64,000 nucleotides of DNA from Actinotalea lenta (GTDB taxonomy: Bacteria > Actinomycetota > Actinomycetes > Actinomycetales > Cellulomonadaceae), in the NCBI RefSeq assembly GCF_030586465.1, contig NZ_JAUQYP010000001.1:124001-188000 (forward strand), read 5' to 3'. Under the pieces are notes generated by a model. The model was not told the origin of the DNA, made no database searches, and saw only the letters and a program-made list of their open reading frames with translations. Positions 53,151 through 62,120 of the stretch are shown here, in pieces. The position numbers were made by a program, and so were the translations under genes. Numbering within the stretch: the first letter of the stretch is position 1; each line of letters begins with the position of its first letter.

Positions 53151-54124
53151 CGGGAGCAGGGGCCGGCGACCAGGTGGGCGCGCAGTTCGACGATCTCGAA
53201 GGGATCGCTGGTCGAGGTCGTGGTCGCCATCCCCGGAACCTCACGCACCGTCGGGTCCGAGGCGACGGTGTAGGTCGCCGCCCACGTGGTGGTCAACCTC
53301 ACCTGCCCGGTCCCCACGTGCCGGTAGGTGTAGGACACGTCCTGGTCCGGGTAGGGATGACCCGGGCTCGACGTGGTGAACGGCGCCCCCTCCCCACCGT
53401 CGGCGCCGAAGTCCCACGTGAACGCCACCGGGCTCACCGTGAACCGCACCGGAACCCCCAGCAACGTCGTGGACAGCACCTGCGGTGCCGGGTCGGTGTA
53501 GGCGATCGTCTCCATCTGCACCAGTACCGGACCGGCCCCCGGCTGCACCGCCAGCGACGACGGGGTCAACGGCAGCCGCCGGAACTCCCTCAGCACCTGA
53601 TCGGCCGACGGCTCCGCCCCACCAGCACAACGAAGATCCGCAACCATCTCCCACGCCGACCACGCGGCGTCCTCCGACTCACGGACCCGGCGCCACCACG
53701 GCAGCACCACCTCCGCCAGTCCACACACGTCCGAATGGTCGTGCACCACCCCCGCGGCACACGGCCACAGCCCCTCGAACCCCTCACCCGCCGAGAACGT
53801 CCCGCACGCCTCCGCATGGATGAACTGCACCAAAGCGGGACCGGACCCTGATGGTTGAGGCTCGACGGGCTGAGCACCGCCCTGCTGCTCATCGGTCACC
53901 CACGTGTCGATGCCGTTGTCCTTCGCCTTGGCCGTCGGCCCCCGATGCACCGGTGGGCCGTCGGGTGACGTCGTGCTGGCCGACGAGCCAGTCGGGGTGG
54001 AGGCGACGCTCGACGAGCCTGCAGCTGCGTGTCCCGGAGCGCCAACGGCCAGACCCGCGACCATGACAATGGTCAGGCCGACTCTGGGAAGGAAGCGTCG
54101 AGGCCCCTCCAGGATGCGGGTCAA
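53123..54124 (-). CDS. secreted protein with PKD-like domain
   Basis: A 333-residue predicted exported protein. The N-terminus has basic residues and a hydrophobic run (GLTIVMVAGLAVGAPGHAAAG), so a signal peptide with cleavage near residue 35. A Ser/Thr/Pro linker follows. Four-plus Cys (ACGTF, LWPCA, DVCGL, RCAGG) could form disulphides. Residues about 220-290 (PVAFTWDFGADGGEG to YTYRHVGTGQVRLTTTWAATY) look like a PKD domain. The TTG start at 54122-54124 overlaps the upstream lipoprotein stop (TTGA), so it is coupled; no ATG gives a full signal peptide. Role unknown. Confidence 0.78.
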   Translation of the reverse strand: MTRILEGPRRFLPRVGLTIVMVAGLAVGAPGHAAAGSSSVASTPTGSSASTTSPDGPPVHRGPTAKAKDNGIDTWVTDEQQGGAQPVEPQPSGSGPALVQFIHAEACGTFSAGEGFEGLWPCAAGVVHDHSDVCGLAEVVLPWWRRVRESEDAAWSAWEMVADLRCAGGAEPSADQVLREFRRLPLTPSSLAVQPGAGPVLVQMETIAYTDPAPQVLSTTLLGVPVRFTVSPVAFTWDFGADGGEGAPFTTSSPGHPYPDQDVSYTYRHVGTGQVRLTTTWAATYTVASDPTVREVPGMATTTSTSDPFEIVELRAHLVAGPCSRYPDGPGCD

Positions 54125-54753
54125 TGCGCGTCCTCGATCAACGCGGCCACGTCCTCATCTGCTCCGAAGCGCTGGCCTGCACGCATGACCCAGTCCGGCC
54201 CTTCGCGGTGCAGGATGAGAAGCATCTGCGCCGGTTCAGCCGTGTAGTCGGAATCCCATTCCCCGTCGCTCGCATAGACATGGACCGTGGGCATGGAGAC
54301 ATCCAGGATCACTCCGTAGGCGAGCGGGTTGAGCTCTTGGACGCGGGACACCGACGCATGGACATTGCCGTCCTGGCGGTAGATGAAGCCGTCCGTGACT
54401 GCCTGGCGAGCCTCGGCGACCTCACCCGAGCAGAACTCGCAGTCGTCGGTGCTCAGTCGCTCCCACTCGGTGGTGTCGTTGGTCTCCAGGACGTAGCGGT
54501 ACAGGTCGCGCAGGAACCACACCGCGGCGGCCTGCGCTCCCTTCTCCCCGGTCCCGGCCCACAGCTCGGGCTTGTCGGGCAACGCCACTGCCGGCGCCAT
54601 CGTCGGCACCGGGCTCGAGACGGGCACGGACACCGCGACCGCCGGACCCGCCGCCGTCGGACCCGGGCGCACGGGGCCGCGCCCTGGGCTGCACCCCGCC
54701 GAACCCAGCAGTACCAGCACCGCCAGCACACCGGCAGCCCACGTCCGTCGCAT
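54121..54753 (-). CDS. DUF6318-like lipoprotein
   Basis: A 210-residue lipoprotein: signal ending in the lipobox LGSAGC with Cys21. After a Pro/Val-rich spacer the domain (ELWAGTGEKGAQAAAVWFLRDLYRYVLETNDTTEWERLS, DDCEFCSGEV) matches what I recall as DUF6318, an actinobacterial lipoprotein domain without known function. Two close Cys (DCEFC) probably form a disulphide. ATG at 54751-54753. It is translationally coupled to the PKD protein, so both may act together at the cell surface. Confidence 0.82.
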   Translation of the reverse strand: MRRTWAAGVLAVLVLLGSAGCSPGRGPVRPGPTAAGPAVAVSVPVSSPVPTMAPAVALPDKPELWAGTGEKGAQAAAVWFLRDLYRYVLETNDTTEWERLSTDDCEFCSGEVAEARQAVTDGFIYRQDGNVHASVSRVQELNPLAYGVILDVSMPTVHVYASDGEWDSDYTAEPAQMLLILHREGPDWVMRAGQRFGADEDVAALIEDAH

Positions 54754-54883
54754 CGCGCCCCCCGCACCCGTCCCCTGACCCGGCGCGCACGACCCTGCCA
54801 CACACCCCCCGGCGGATGTGGCCGATCCACAGGCCAGATCCAGCCCCGCAGCCGGTCGGCCGAGCGACGCATCCACCGATCGG

Positions 54884-54911
54884 TTGACCTCAGGACTGGC
54901 CGAAGGATGCT
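54884..54911 (+). promoter_or_regulatory. possible promoter of ABC/two-component operon
   Basis: TTGACC (54884-54889), a 16-bp spacer and GATGCT (54906-54911), 37 bp before the ATPase start. The 194-bp region is shared with the divergent lipoprotein gene. Confidence 0.38.
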
Positions 54912-54947
54912 GACGCCCGGTGGGGCGACCGAGCCAGGCTTGCAGCC

Positions 54948-55790
54948 ATGAACGAACCAGCCGTCCTCGTACAGGACCTCCAGAAGACCTACGGCGTCAA
55001 GCGCGCCGTGGACGGCCTCGACCTGCGGGTCGAGCGCGGCGAGATCTTCGCCGTGCTCGGCCCGAACGGGGCCGGCAAGACCACCACCGTCGAGATCCTC
55101 GAGGGCTACCGCAAGCGGGACCGCGGCAAGGTCCGGGTGCTCGGCACCGACCCCGAGCACGGCAGCCGTGGGTGGCGCAGCCGCATCGGGATCGTCCTGC
55201 AGTCCGCGGACGACCACGCCGAGCTCACGGTGCGCGAGATGGTCACCCACATGTCCACCTGCTACCCCAGCGCCAGGGACGTGGACGAGGTCATCGCCGC
55301 GGTCGGGCTGACGGACAAGGCCAAGGCCCGCACCCGCCAGCTCTCCGGCGGCCAGCGCCGCCGGCTGGACGTCGCCCTGGGCATCGTCGGCCGGCCCGAG
55401 CTGCTGTTCCTGGACGAGCCGACCACCGGGTTCGACCCGGAGGCGCGTCGGTCCTTCTGGGACCTGATCTCCGGTCTGCGCTCCGACGGCACCACCGTGC
55501 TGCTCACCACGCACTACCTGGACGAGGCCGAGCACCTCGCCGACCGGATCGCCGTGGTCCGCGACGGCCGTGTCGTCGCCCTCGACACCCCGGCGGCGAT
55601 CGGCTCGAGAGCCCAGCAGGAGGCCACCGTCCGGTGGGACGACGGCACCCGCCACGAGCAGCGCACCGCAACCCCCACGACCCTCGTCGCCGACCTCGCC
55701 GCCCACTACGGTGGCGAGGTGCCAGGCCTCGAGGTGCACCGCCCCACGCTCGAGGACGTCTACCTCGGGCTCGTCGGAGAGGCAGCCTGA
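54948..55790 (+). CDS. ABC-2 type exporter ATP-binding protein
   Basis: A 280-residue ATPase of the DrrA type. Walker A GPNGAGKTT (38-46), signature LSGGQ (132-136), Walker B LLFLDEPT (152-159), and the H-loop in LTTHYLDEAEHLADR. A C-terminal regulatory extension ends PTLEDVYLGLVGEAA. The substrate is unknown. Its stop is shared with the permease start (TGATG); a histidine kinase and response regulator follow, so it is probably a drug or envelope-stress exporter under their control. Confidence 0.95.
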   Translation: MNEPAVLVQDLQKTYGVKRAVDGLDLRVERGEIFAVLGPNGAGKTTTVEILEGYRKRDRGKVRVLGTDPEHGSRGWRSRIGIVLQSADDHAELTVREMVTHMSTCYPSARDVDEVIAAVGLTDKAKARTRQLSGGQRRRLDVALGIVGRPELLFLDEPTTGFDPEARRSFWDLISGLRSDGTTVLLTTHYLDEAEHLADRIAVVRDGRVVALDTPAAIGSRAQQEATVRWDDGTRHEQRTATPTTLVADLAAHYGGEVPGLEVHRPTLEDVYLGLVGEAA

Positions 55791-56662
55791 TGACCACCCT
55801 GACCCGCACCACCACGTCGGCCCCCGCCGCCACGCGCTCGACCCGGATGCCCTCCACGGCCGCCCTCGCGCTGGCGCGGACCCGCGTCGAGCTCCTCCAG
55901 TTCTTCCGCGAGCGCGACGCCGTCGTGTTCGTCTTCGCCTACCCGATCATCATGCTGGGGATCTTCGCCACGGTCTTCGGGCAGGACGGCGCAACCGTCG
56001 GCCCGCAGGGCAGCCCCGGGGTCGCGTTCGCCCAGTACTTCCTGCCCGGCATGGTCGCCACCGGCGTGCTGCTGTCGAGCTTCCAGAACATGGCCACCTC
56101 GATCGCCGTGGAGCGCGACGAGGGCGGCCTGAAGAGGCTGCGCGGCACCCCGATGCCCCCCGCCGCGTACTTCGGCGGCAAGGTCGGCTCTGTGCTGGTC
56201 TCGAGCCTGATCCAGCTCACGCTGCTGCTGGGCGCGGCGACCACGATGTTCGGCGTCGAGCTTCCGACCAGCGCGGACCGCTGGTGGACGTTGGCGTGGG
56301 TGTTCCTGCTGGGGACCGCGGCCGGGACGGTGTGCGGCGTCGCGTTCTCCTCCGTGCCGCGCAGTGGTCGCAGCGCCTCGGCCGTCGTGGTGCCGATCGT
56401 GCTGGTCCTGCAGTTCACCTCCGGGGTGTTCTTCCAGTTCGACCAGCTGCCCGGATGGATGCAGACCGTCAGCGGGCTCTTCCCGCTCAAGTGGATCGCG
56501 CAGGGGATGCGCTCAGTGTTCCTGCCGGACTGGGCGCTGCAGATGGAGCCGGGCGGCTCGTGGCAGCACGGCGCGACGGCCGGAGTCCTCGCCGGCTACC
56601 TGGTGGCCGGTCTGGTGCTCGGTGTGCTGACGTTCCGCTGGCGCCGGCGGGACGACGGATGA
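55790..56662 (+). CDS. ABC-2 type exporter permease
   Basis: A 290-residue membrane protein with six hydrophobic helices after a 35-residue Thr/Ala-rich N-terminus. The YPIIMLGIFATVFG first helix, QYFLPGMVATGVLLSSFQNMATSIAVERDEGGLKRLRGTPM and LPGWMQTVSGLFPLKWIAQGMR are characteristic of ABC-2 permeases (ABC2_membrane). It pairs with the upstream ATPase. Confidence 0.94.
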   Translation: MTTLTRTTTSAPAATRSTRMPSTAALALARTRVELLQFFRERDAVVFVFAYPIIMLGIFATVFGQDGATVGPQGSPGVAFAQYFLPGMVATGVLLSSFQNMATSIAVERDEGGLKRLRGTPMPPAAYFGGKVGSVLVSSLIQLTLLLGAATTMFGVELPTSADRWWTLAWVFLLGTAAGTVCGVAFSSVPRSGRSASAVVVPIVLVLQFTSGVFFQFDQLPGWMQTVSGLFPLKWIAQGMRSVFLPDWALQMEPGGSWQHGATAGVLAGYLVAGLVLGVLTFRWRRRDDG

Positions 56663-57963
56663 CCCGCGCGTCACGGGCCGCGGCCGGACGATCCGAGCGG
56701 TCGTCCGGCCTCGGGCCGTCCCTGGCCGACCCGGACGACCGGTCGAGGTTCTGGCACCGGTCCATGCGCGGGTGGGACGTCGCGTTCTACCTCATGACGG
56801 GGTTGACGGCGTTCGCGGTGCTGGCCATCGAGGACTCGAGCGGCCCGTCCGTCGCGGTGGCGCTCGCGGTGCTCGCCGGCCTGGTGCTCGCGTACGTGGG
56901 GATCGGCCGACGGGCTGCGCTGACCGACAACCGTCGCCTGGTCTGGCTGTACCTGGCGATCCTGCTAGTGGCGGTCACGGTCGTGTCCGCAGCCAGCATC
57001 GCCGGCAGCGTGCTGCTCTTCGTCGGCTTCTCGCAGATCTGGTTCTTCGCGCCGAACCGCCGGGCGGGCGTCGGCCTCGTCGTGGCGCTCGCGGTGGCCG
57101 TGTTCACCGCGATCGGGGTCCGGTCCGGCGTGCACACGCCACAAGAGCTCGGCGCACTGCTCACCCAGGGCGGCGTCACGATCGCGTTCGCGGTCCTCCT
57201 CGGCCTGTGGGTCACGCAGATCGCGGAGCGCAGCGAAGAGCGCGCTGCGCTGGTCGAGCGCCTCGAGGCCGCACAGACCGAGCTCGCCCACTCCCACCAC
57301 GCAGCGGGTGTGATGGCCGAGCGCGAGCGCATGGCGCAGGAGATCCACGACACCCTGGCCCAGGGCTTCACCAGCATCGTGATGCTCAGCCAGGCCATCC
57401 GTTCCGACGTGGAGCGGGACCGCCCCGAGTCCGCCCTGCAGCGGCTGGACCTGGTAGAGCGCACCGCGCGGGAGAACCTCGCGGAGGCCAGAGCACTCGT
57501 CGCCGCGTTCGCCCCGGTGGGGCTGTCCGACGGTCAGGTCGGCGAGGCGCTGCGCCGACTCGCCGACCGGTTCGCCGACGAGACCGGTCTGGCGGTGCAG
57601 GTGCACCTACCGCAGGCCATGCCGGCCGTGGGCCGCGAGCGCGAGGTGATCCTGCTGCGCGCCGCGCAGGAGGCCCTCACCAACGTCCGCCGGCATGCCG
57701 ATGCGTCGTCGGTGCTGCTCATGGCGTCCCCGACCCAGGACGGCGGCGTGACCCTCGAGGTGGCGGACGACGGGCGGGGCATCCCGGCGGAGGCCGCCGA
57801 GGGCTTCGGCCTGCGCGGGATGCGCGACCGGGTCACCTCCGGCGGCGGGGACCTGGACGTCAGCTCGCGCAGCGGCGGTGGGACACGCGTGCTGGTCACC
57901 CTGCCGGGCGTGCCCTCGGACGGGGCCGAGCGACCCGAGGAGCAGGAGGAGGAACGAGCATGA
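56659..57963 (+). CDS. NarL-type sensor histidine kinase
   Basis: A 434-residue sensor. Residues about 40-190 hold five or six membrane helices; a HisKA_3 dimerisation domain with His230 in MAERERMAQEIHDTLAQGF follows, then HATPase_c with LRAAQEALTNVRRHADASSV, VADDGRGIP and GFGLRGMRDRV. The signal is unknown; the large membrane part suggests sensing within or at the membrane. ATGA overlap with the permease stop and with the regulator start. Confidence 0.95.
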   Translation: MTRASRAAAGRSERSSGLGPSLADPDDRSRFWHRSMRGWDVAFYLMTGLTAFAVLAIEDSSGPSVAVALAVLAGLVLAYVGIGRRAALTDNRRLVWLYLAILLVAVTVVSAASIAGSVLLFVGFSQIWFFAPNRRAGVGLVVALAVAVFTAIGVRSGVHTPQELGALLTQGGVTIAFAVLLGLWVTQIAERSEERAALVERLEAAQTELAHSHHAAGVMAERERMAQEIHDTLAQGFTSIVMLSQAIRSDVERDRPESALQRLDLVERTARENLAEARALVAAFAPVGLSDGQVGEALRRLADRFADETGLAVQVHLPQAMPAVGREREVILLRAAQEALTNVRRHADASSVLLMASPTQDGGVTLEVADDGRGIPAEAAEGFGLRGMRDRVTSGGGDLDVSSRSGGGTRVLVTLPGVPSDGAERPEEQEEERA

Positions 57964-58586
57964 GCGTGCGCGTGGTGGTCGTCGACGACCACCCGGTGGT
58001 GCGGGCCGGGATCGTCGGGCTGCTCGCCGCCGAGGAGGATCTCGACGTCGTCGCCGAGGGCGCGGACGGCAGCGAGGCGCTCGCGCTCGTCGAGCAGCAC
58101 CGTCCCGACGTCGTGCTCATGGACCTGCGGATGCCGCGGGTCGACGGGGCCACCGCGACCGCCCAGCTGCAGCAGTCCCACCCCGACGTGAACGTCGTCG
58201 TGCTGACCACCTACGAGTCGGACGCCGACATCCTTCGGGCCGTCGAGGCCGGTGCGACCGGCTACCTGCTCAAGGACGCTCCGCGCCAGGACCTGGTGGA
58301 GGCGGTGCGAGCAGCGGCCCGCGGCGAGACCGTGCTCGCGCCGTCCGTCGCGCGGCGCCTCGTGGCCCAGGTGCGCGGCAACGACCAGCGGCTGACCGCA
58401 CGCGAGCTGGAGGTGCTGGCGGCCGTGGCCCGTGGACGCTCGAACGCGCAGATCGGGACCGAGCTGTTCATCAGCGAGGCCACCGTCAAGACGCACCTGC
58501 TGCGGGTGTTCACCAAGCTCGGCGTGGACGACCGCACCCGTGCCGTCACCGTCGCGATCGAACGAGGGATCCTGCCGTCGCGGTGA
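57960..58586 (+). CDS. NarL/LuxR-type response regulator
   Basis: A 208-residue regulator: receiver domain with VVVDDHPVVRAG, phosphoacceptor Asp55 (VVLMDLRMPRVDG) and Lys105 (YLLKDAP), then a LuxR HTH (LTARELEVLAAVARGRSNAQIG, ISEATVKTHLLRVFTKLGVDDRTRAV). It should be phosphorylated by the preceding kinase and probably controls the exporter genes. Ends 3 bp before the convergent HdeD-like gene. Confidence 0.96.
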   Translation: MSVRVVVVDDHPVVRAGIVGLLAAEEDLDVVAEGADGSEALALVEQHRPDVVLMDLRMPRVDGATATAQLQQSHPDVNVVVLTTYESDADILRAVEAGATGYLLKDAPRQDLVEAVRAAARGETVLAPSVARRLVAQVRGNDQRLTARELEVLAAVARGRSNAQIGTELFISEATVKTHLLRVFTKLGVDDRTRAVTVAIERGILPSR

Positions 58587-58589
58587 GGC

Positions 58590-59159
58590 TCACACCGTGG
58601 CCGACCGCCCCACCGTGATCGCGTGCATCACCTGCACGATGCCGACCACCACGAGCGCCGCCCCGAGGAGCCACCACAGGACCAGGGTGCTCAGGATCGG
58701 CGAGAACAGCAGGACCACACCACCCACGATGCTGACCACGCCGTTCACGACGGCCCAGGGCGTCGACGGGGCGTAGCGCGCCAGCACGATCGTCCCGATG
58801 CCCTGCACCACCCACACTGCGCCGATCATGATGCCGAGCAGCGTGGCCAGGAACGCCGTGGTCGCGCGCAGGTTGGTCAGCGCAAGCACGGCCACGACGA
58901 CGAAGACGAGGCCGAGCGCGACGTACCCGAGGCGCCACCAGCCGCCGCCACCACGGGCCCCCAGCACCCCGATCGCGACGTAGAGGAGCCCGGCGAGCAC
59001 CCCGTAGACCGCGACCACCCCGGCCACGACGGCGGCGGTGCGGCCCGGCCAGATCAGGACGAGCAGGCCGACGCCGACCGCGACCACCCCGGTCATCCCC
59101 AGGAGGGTGCGCAGCACCCCGGCGTCCTTGGCGCTGATGACGACGTTGGGCTGTGACAT
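58590..59159 (-). CDS. HdeD-like (DUF308) membrane protein
   Basis: A 189-residue protein with six predicted membrane helices (LLGMTGVVAVGVGLLVLIWPG, LLYVAIGVLG, LGYVALGLVFVVVAVLALT and others) and the repeated short-helix pattern of HdeD/DUF308, a family tied to acid resistance in E. coli. Role here is unknown. ATG start; converges with the response regulator. Confidence 0.9.
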   Translation of the reverse strand: MSQPNVVISAKDAGVLRTLLGMTGVVAVGVGLLVLIWPGRTAAVVAGVVAVYGVLAGLLYVAIGVLGARGGGGWWRLGYVALGLVFVVVAVLALTNLRATTAFLATLLGIMIGAVWVVQGIGTIVLARYAPSTPWAVVNGVVSIVGGVVLLFSPILSTLVLWWLLGAALVVVGIVQVMHAITVGRSATV

Positions 59160-59257
59160 GGCGACCCCCGTTGGTCCCGACGTCCGACATGGTCGATTAT
59201 GGCGTGCGGACCCTCGCCCGGACAGCCGTCACGAGCGCGGTTTGGCAGACTGCGGAC

Positions 59258-60298
59258 GTGCGCGACCTGGCTGCTCTTCCCAAGGCGCACCTCCACCTGC
59301 ACTTCACCGGCTCGATGCGCGGGTCGACGCTCGCGGCGATGGCCGCCGACCGCGGCGTGCGGCTGCCGCACGCACTGACCGACGGCGTCGTGCGCGCACC
59401 GGTGGACGAGCGCGGCTGGTTCCGCTTCCAGCGCCTCTACGACGCTGCGCGGGCCTGCGTGCGCACCGAGGCGGACATGCGTCGCATCGTCGCCGAGGCC
59501 GCGACCGACGACGCGGCCGAAGGCTCGGGGCGGCTCGAGATCCAGGTGGACCCCACCTCCTACGCCCCGCACGTGGGCGGCATCACCCCCGCGCTCGAGA
59601 TCGTGCTGGACGAGGCCCGCGCGGCCACCCGTCGAACCGGTGTCGAGGTCGCCGTGATCGTGGCGGGTTCGCGGACCCGTCACCCGCTGGAGGCCCGCAC
59701 GCTGGCGAGGCTTGCCGCGCAGTACGCGGGGGACGGGCCGGGCGAGGTGGTCGGCTTCGGGCTCAGCAACGACGAGCGGCGCGGGGACACCGCGGAGTTC
59801 GCCGCGGCGTTCGCGATCGCCCGGCAGGCGGGACTGGCGGCGGTCCCGCACGGCGGCGAGCTGCTGGGGCCGGACCACGTGGTGCAGGTGGTCGAGCACC
59901 TCGACCCCGACCGGATCGGGCACGGCGTGCGCTCGGCGGAGGACCCGGCCGTGCTGCAGTGGTTGGTGGACCGGGGCGTCGCGCTCGAGGTGTGCCCGGC
60001 ATCGAACGTGTCGCTCGGGGTGTTCGCGGAGGACCGGCACGTCCCGCTGCGCACCCTGGTCGCAGCCGGCGCGACGCTCGCGCTGGGCGCCGACGACCCG
60101 CTGCTGTTCGGCTCGCGACTGGTGGACCAGTACGTGCTGGCCCGCCAGGTGCACGGCTTCTCCGACCACGAGCTGGCCGAGCTGGCGCGCGGCTCGATCC
60201 ACGCGTCCCGTGCGTCGCAGGCGACGAAGGCGCGGCTGCTCGCCGGGGTGGACGCCTGGCTGGCGGCACCCGCATCGCGGTCAGCTAGTCCCGGCTGA
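59258..60298 (+). CDS. add: adenosine deaminase
   Basis: A 346-residue metal-dependent deaminase of the adenosine/AMP family. Zinc ligands lie in HLHLHFTG (His13, His15), PHGGE (His and the catalytic Glu) and the late ALGADDPLLF Asp; RIGHG and EVCPASN are also conserved. It turns adenosine into inosine; use of adenine or another nucleoside is possible. GTG at 59258-59260 gives the typical N-terminus (RDLAALPKAHLHLH). Its last 14 bp overlap the convergent permease gene. Confidence 0.93.
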   Translation: MRDLAALPKAHLHLHFTGSMRGSTLAAMAADRGVRLPHALTDGVVRAPVDERGWFRFQRLYDAARACVRTEADMRRIVAEAATDDAAEGSGRLEIQVDPTSYAPHVGGITPALEIVLDEARAATRRTGVEVAVIVAGSRTRHPLEARTLARLAAQYAGDGPGEVVGFGLSNDERRGDTAEFAAAFAIARQAGLAAVPHGGELLGPDHVVQVVEHLDPDRIGHGVRSAEDPAVLQWLVDRGVALEVCPASNVSLGVFAEDRHVPLRTLVAAGATLALGADDPLLFGSRLVDQYVLARQVHGFSDHELAELARGSIHASRASQATKARLLAGVDAWLAAPASRSASPG

Positions 60299-61040
60299 GG
60301 CGCCAGCCGGCCACCGCCGCGCCGGCCAGCCCCACCGCGCCCAGCACGCCGAGCAGACGCAGGTTCCAGCCGGGGCCGAACCACACGTCCTGGAGCGCGG
60401 TGACGAGCGGGCGCAACGGGGTCCAGTCGCCCACGGTCGCCATCGCGTCGGGGAGCACGGCCTCCGGCGGCCCCGCACCGCCGACCATGAACACCACGAA
60501 CCAGACCAGGATCCCGGCACCCTGCGCGGCCCGGGCGGTCGGGAGCGCCGCGCCCAGCGCGAGCCCGACCAGCGCGAAAGCGAGCGCACCCACGACCGCG
60601 GTGACCACCACGCCGAGCACGTCGTCGGCGGTGTCGGGCCCGATGGTCGGGATGGCCGTGGCGACCACGAGCGCGCCGCCCAGGAGGGAGAGCACCGTCG
60701 CGACCGTCACCTGCCCGAACAGGACCGCGCCGACCGGGATGCCGGCGCCCCGCACGCGCCGCAGCACCCCGCGCTCCCGGTAGCCGGCCAGGTGGGTGGG
60801 CAGGATGATCAGCCCCACCGACGCGGCCGCGAGCGCGATGTACGCCGGGGTGTAGTACGTCGCGCCGCCGACGCCGCGGAACACGTCACCGCCCTGGTCC
60901 GGGGTGTCCCCGAACACCGAGCCGAGCACCAGGACGAACACGGCGGGGAGCGCCAGCGCGAACACGACCGTCGTCGGCTCGCGCACGAGCAGCCACAGCT
61001 CGGTGCGCGCGGACTCGCCCCACGGTCGCATGCGCGTCAC
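60285..61040 (-). CDS. ABC-2 type exporter permease
   Basis: A 251-residue membrane protein with six hydrophobic segments. LWLLVREPTTVVFALALPAVFVLVLGSVFG, ILPTHLAGYRERGVLRRVRGAGIPVGAVLFGQ and the C-terminal helix are ABC-2 features. GTG at 61038-61040 overlaps the ATPase stop as GTGA; an ATG 9 nt on is the alternative. Pairs with the ATPase upstream; substrate unknown. Confidence 0.92.
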   Translation of the reverse strand: MTRMRPWGESARTELWLLVREPTTVVFALALPAVFVLVLGSVFGDTPDQGGDVFRGVGGATYYTPAYIALAAASVGLIILPTHLAGYRERGVLRRVRGAGIPVGAVLFGQVTVATVLSLLGGALVVATAIPTIGPDTADDVLGVVVTAVVGALAFALVGLALGAALPTARAAQGAGILVWFVVFMVGGAGPPEAVLPDAMATVGDWTPLRPLVTALQDVWFGPGWNLRLLGVLGAVGLAGAAVAGWRLSRD

Positions 61041-61951
61041 CTCCGCTCGGCCCCGACCAGGGCCAGGTAGGCGTCCTCGAGGGTCGGCTGGTGCACGCGC
61101 AGGTCCGTGGGGACCGTCCCCCGCCCGACCAGCAGATGCCCCAGGTGCAGGAGAGCGGCAGCGTCGCCACGCACCTCGTACGCCCGCCCACGCCGGCCCA
61201 CCGAGGTCACGCCGGGCAGCGCCCCGAGCTCGGCGTCGTCGAGGTCGGCGGTGAAGGTCGCCGTCACCCCGCCGCCGTGCGCCGCGACCAGCTCGGCCGG
61301 GGTCCCCGCCGCCACCACCGCGCCGTCGCGTACGACGACGAGCCGGTCGCACAGCCGCTCCGCCTCGTCCAGGAAGTGCGTCACGAGGACCACCGTCGTG
61401 CCGAGCTCGCGCAGCCGGGCGATCAGCCGCCAGGCCTCGCGCCGGGCCTCGGGGTCCAGACCCGTGGTCATCTCGTCGAGGAACACCAGCCGCGGTCGGT
61501 TCACCAGTGCGAGGGCGATGAACAGCCGCTGCCGCTGCCCGCCGGACAGCGTCCCGAACGCCGCCGATCTCTTGGCCGCCAGCCCCCAGTCCGCCAGGAG
61601 CGCGTCGACGTCCGCACGGCCCTCGCCGACGGACGCGAACAGCCGCACTGCCTCGACCACCCGCAACCGGTCGGGTAGCGCGGAGTCCTGGAGCTGGCTG
61701 CCGATCAGCCGCCGCAGCTGGCGCACCTGGGTGCGCGGGTCCAGACCCAGGACGGTCAGGTCACCGCCGTCGGGCCTGCGCAGGCCCTGCAGGCACTCGA
61801 CCGTCGTGGTCTTGCCGGAACCGTTGGGGCCGAGGATGCCCAGCACCTCGCCGCGCTCGACCTCGAAGGAGACGTCCGCCACCGCACGCACGGTCCCGTA
61901 GGACTTGCGCAGGCCGTGCACCACGACGTCCGGCGTCCCCGCGGCGCGCAC
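61037..61951 (-). CDS. ABC-2 type exporter ATP-binding protein
   Basis: A 304-residue ATPase: Walker A GPNGSGKTT (41-49), LSGGQRQRL, Walker B LVFLDEMTTG with Met in place of the usual Pro, H-loop VTHFLDEAERL, and the extension PTLEDAYLALVGAERR. The start chosen is GTG 61949-61951 (RAAGTPDVVVHGLRKSYG); a GTG 54 nt upstream (62003-62005) would add 18 residues. The 169 bp between it and murB shows no other gene. Confidence 0.93.
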   Translation of the reverse strand: MRAAGTPDVVVHGLRKSYGTVRAVADVSFEVERGEVLGILGPNGSGKTTTVECLQGLRRPDGGDLTVLGLDPRTQVRQLRRLIGSQLQDSALPDRLRVVEAVRLFASVGEGRADVDALLADWGLAAKRSAAFGTLSGGQRQRLFIALALVNRPRLVFLDEMTTGLDPEARREAWRLIARLRELGTTVVLVTHFLDEAERLCDRLVVVRDGAVVAAGTPAELVAAHGGGVTATFTADLDDAELGALPGVTSVGRRGRAYEVRGDAAALLHLGHLLVGRGTVPTDLRVHQPTLEDAYLALVGAERR

Positions 61952-62120
61952 GGCTCCACGGTAGAGGCGCCGGCCGGCCCCCGTACGGGCTTTGGGCGAT
62001 CCCACCGGGCTCGACCGTGCGAGGTGGCCGCCATACCCGGCGAAGGGTGCAGCGAATCCGTCGGATGGCGACGGTAGCGCTGCACTCCTGCGGCCCCAGG
62101 CGGCGCAGGCGGCGCAGGCG

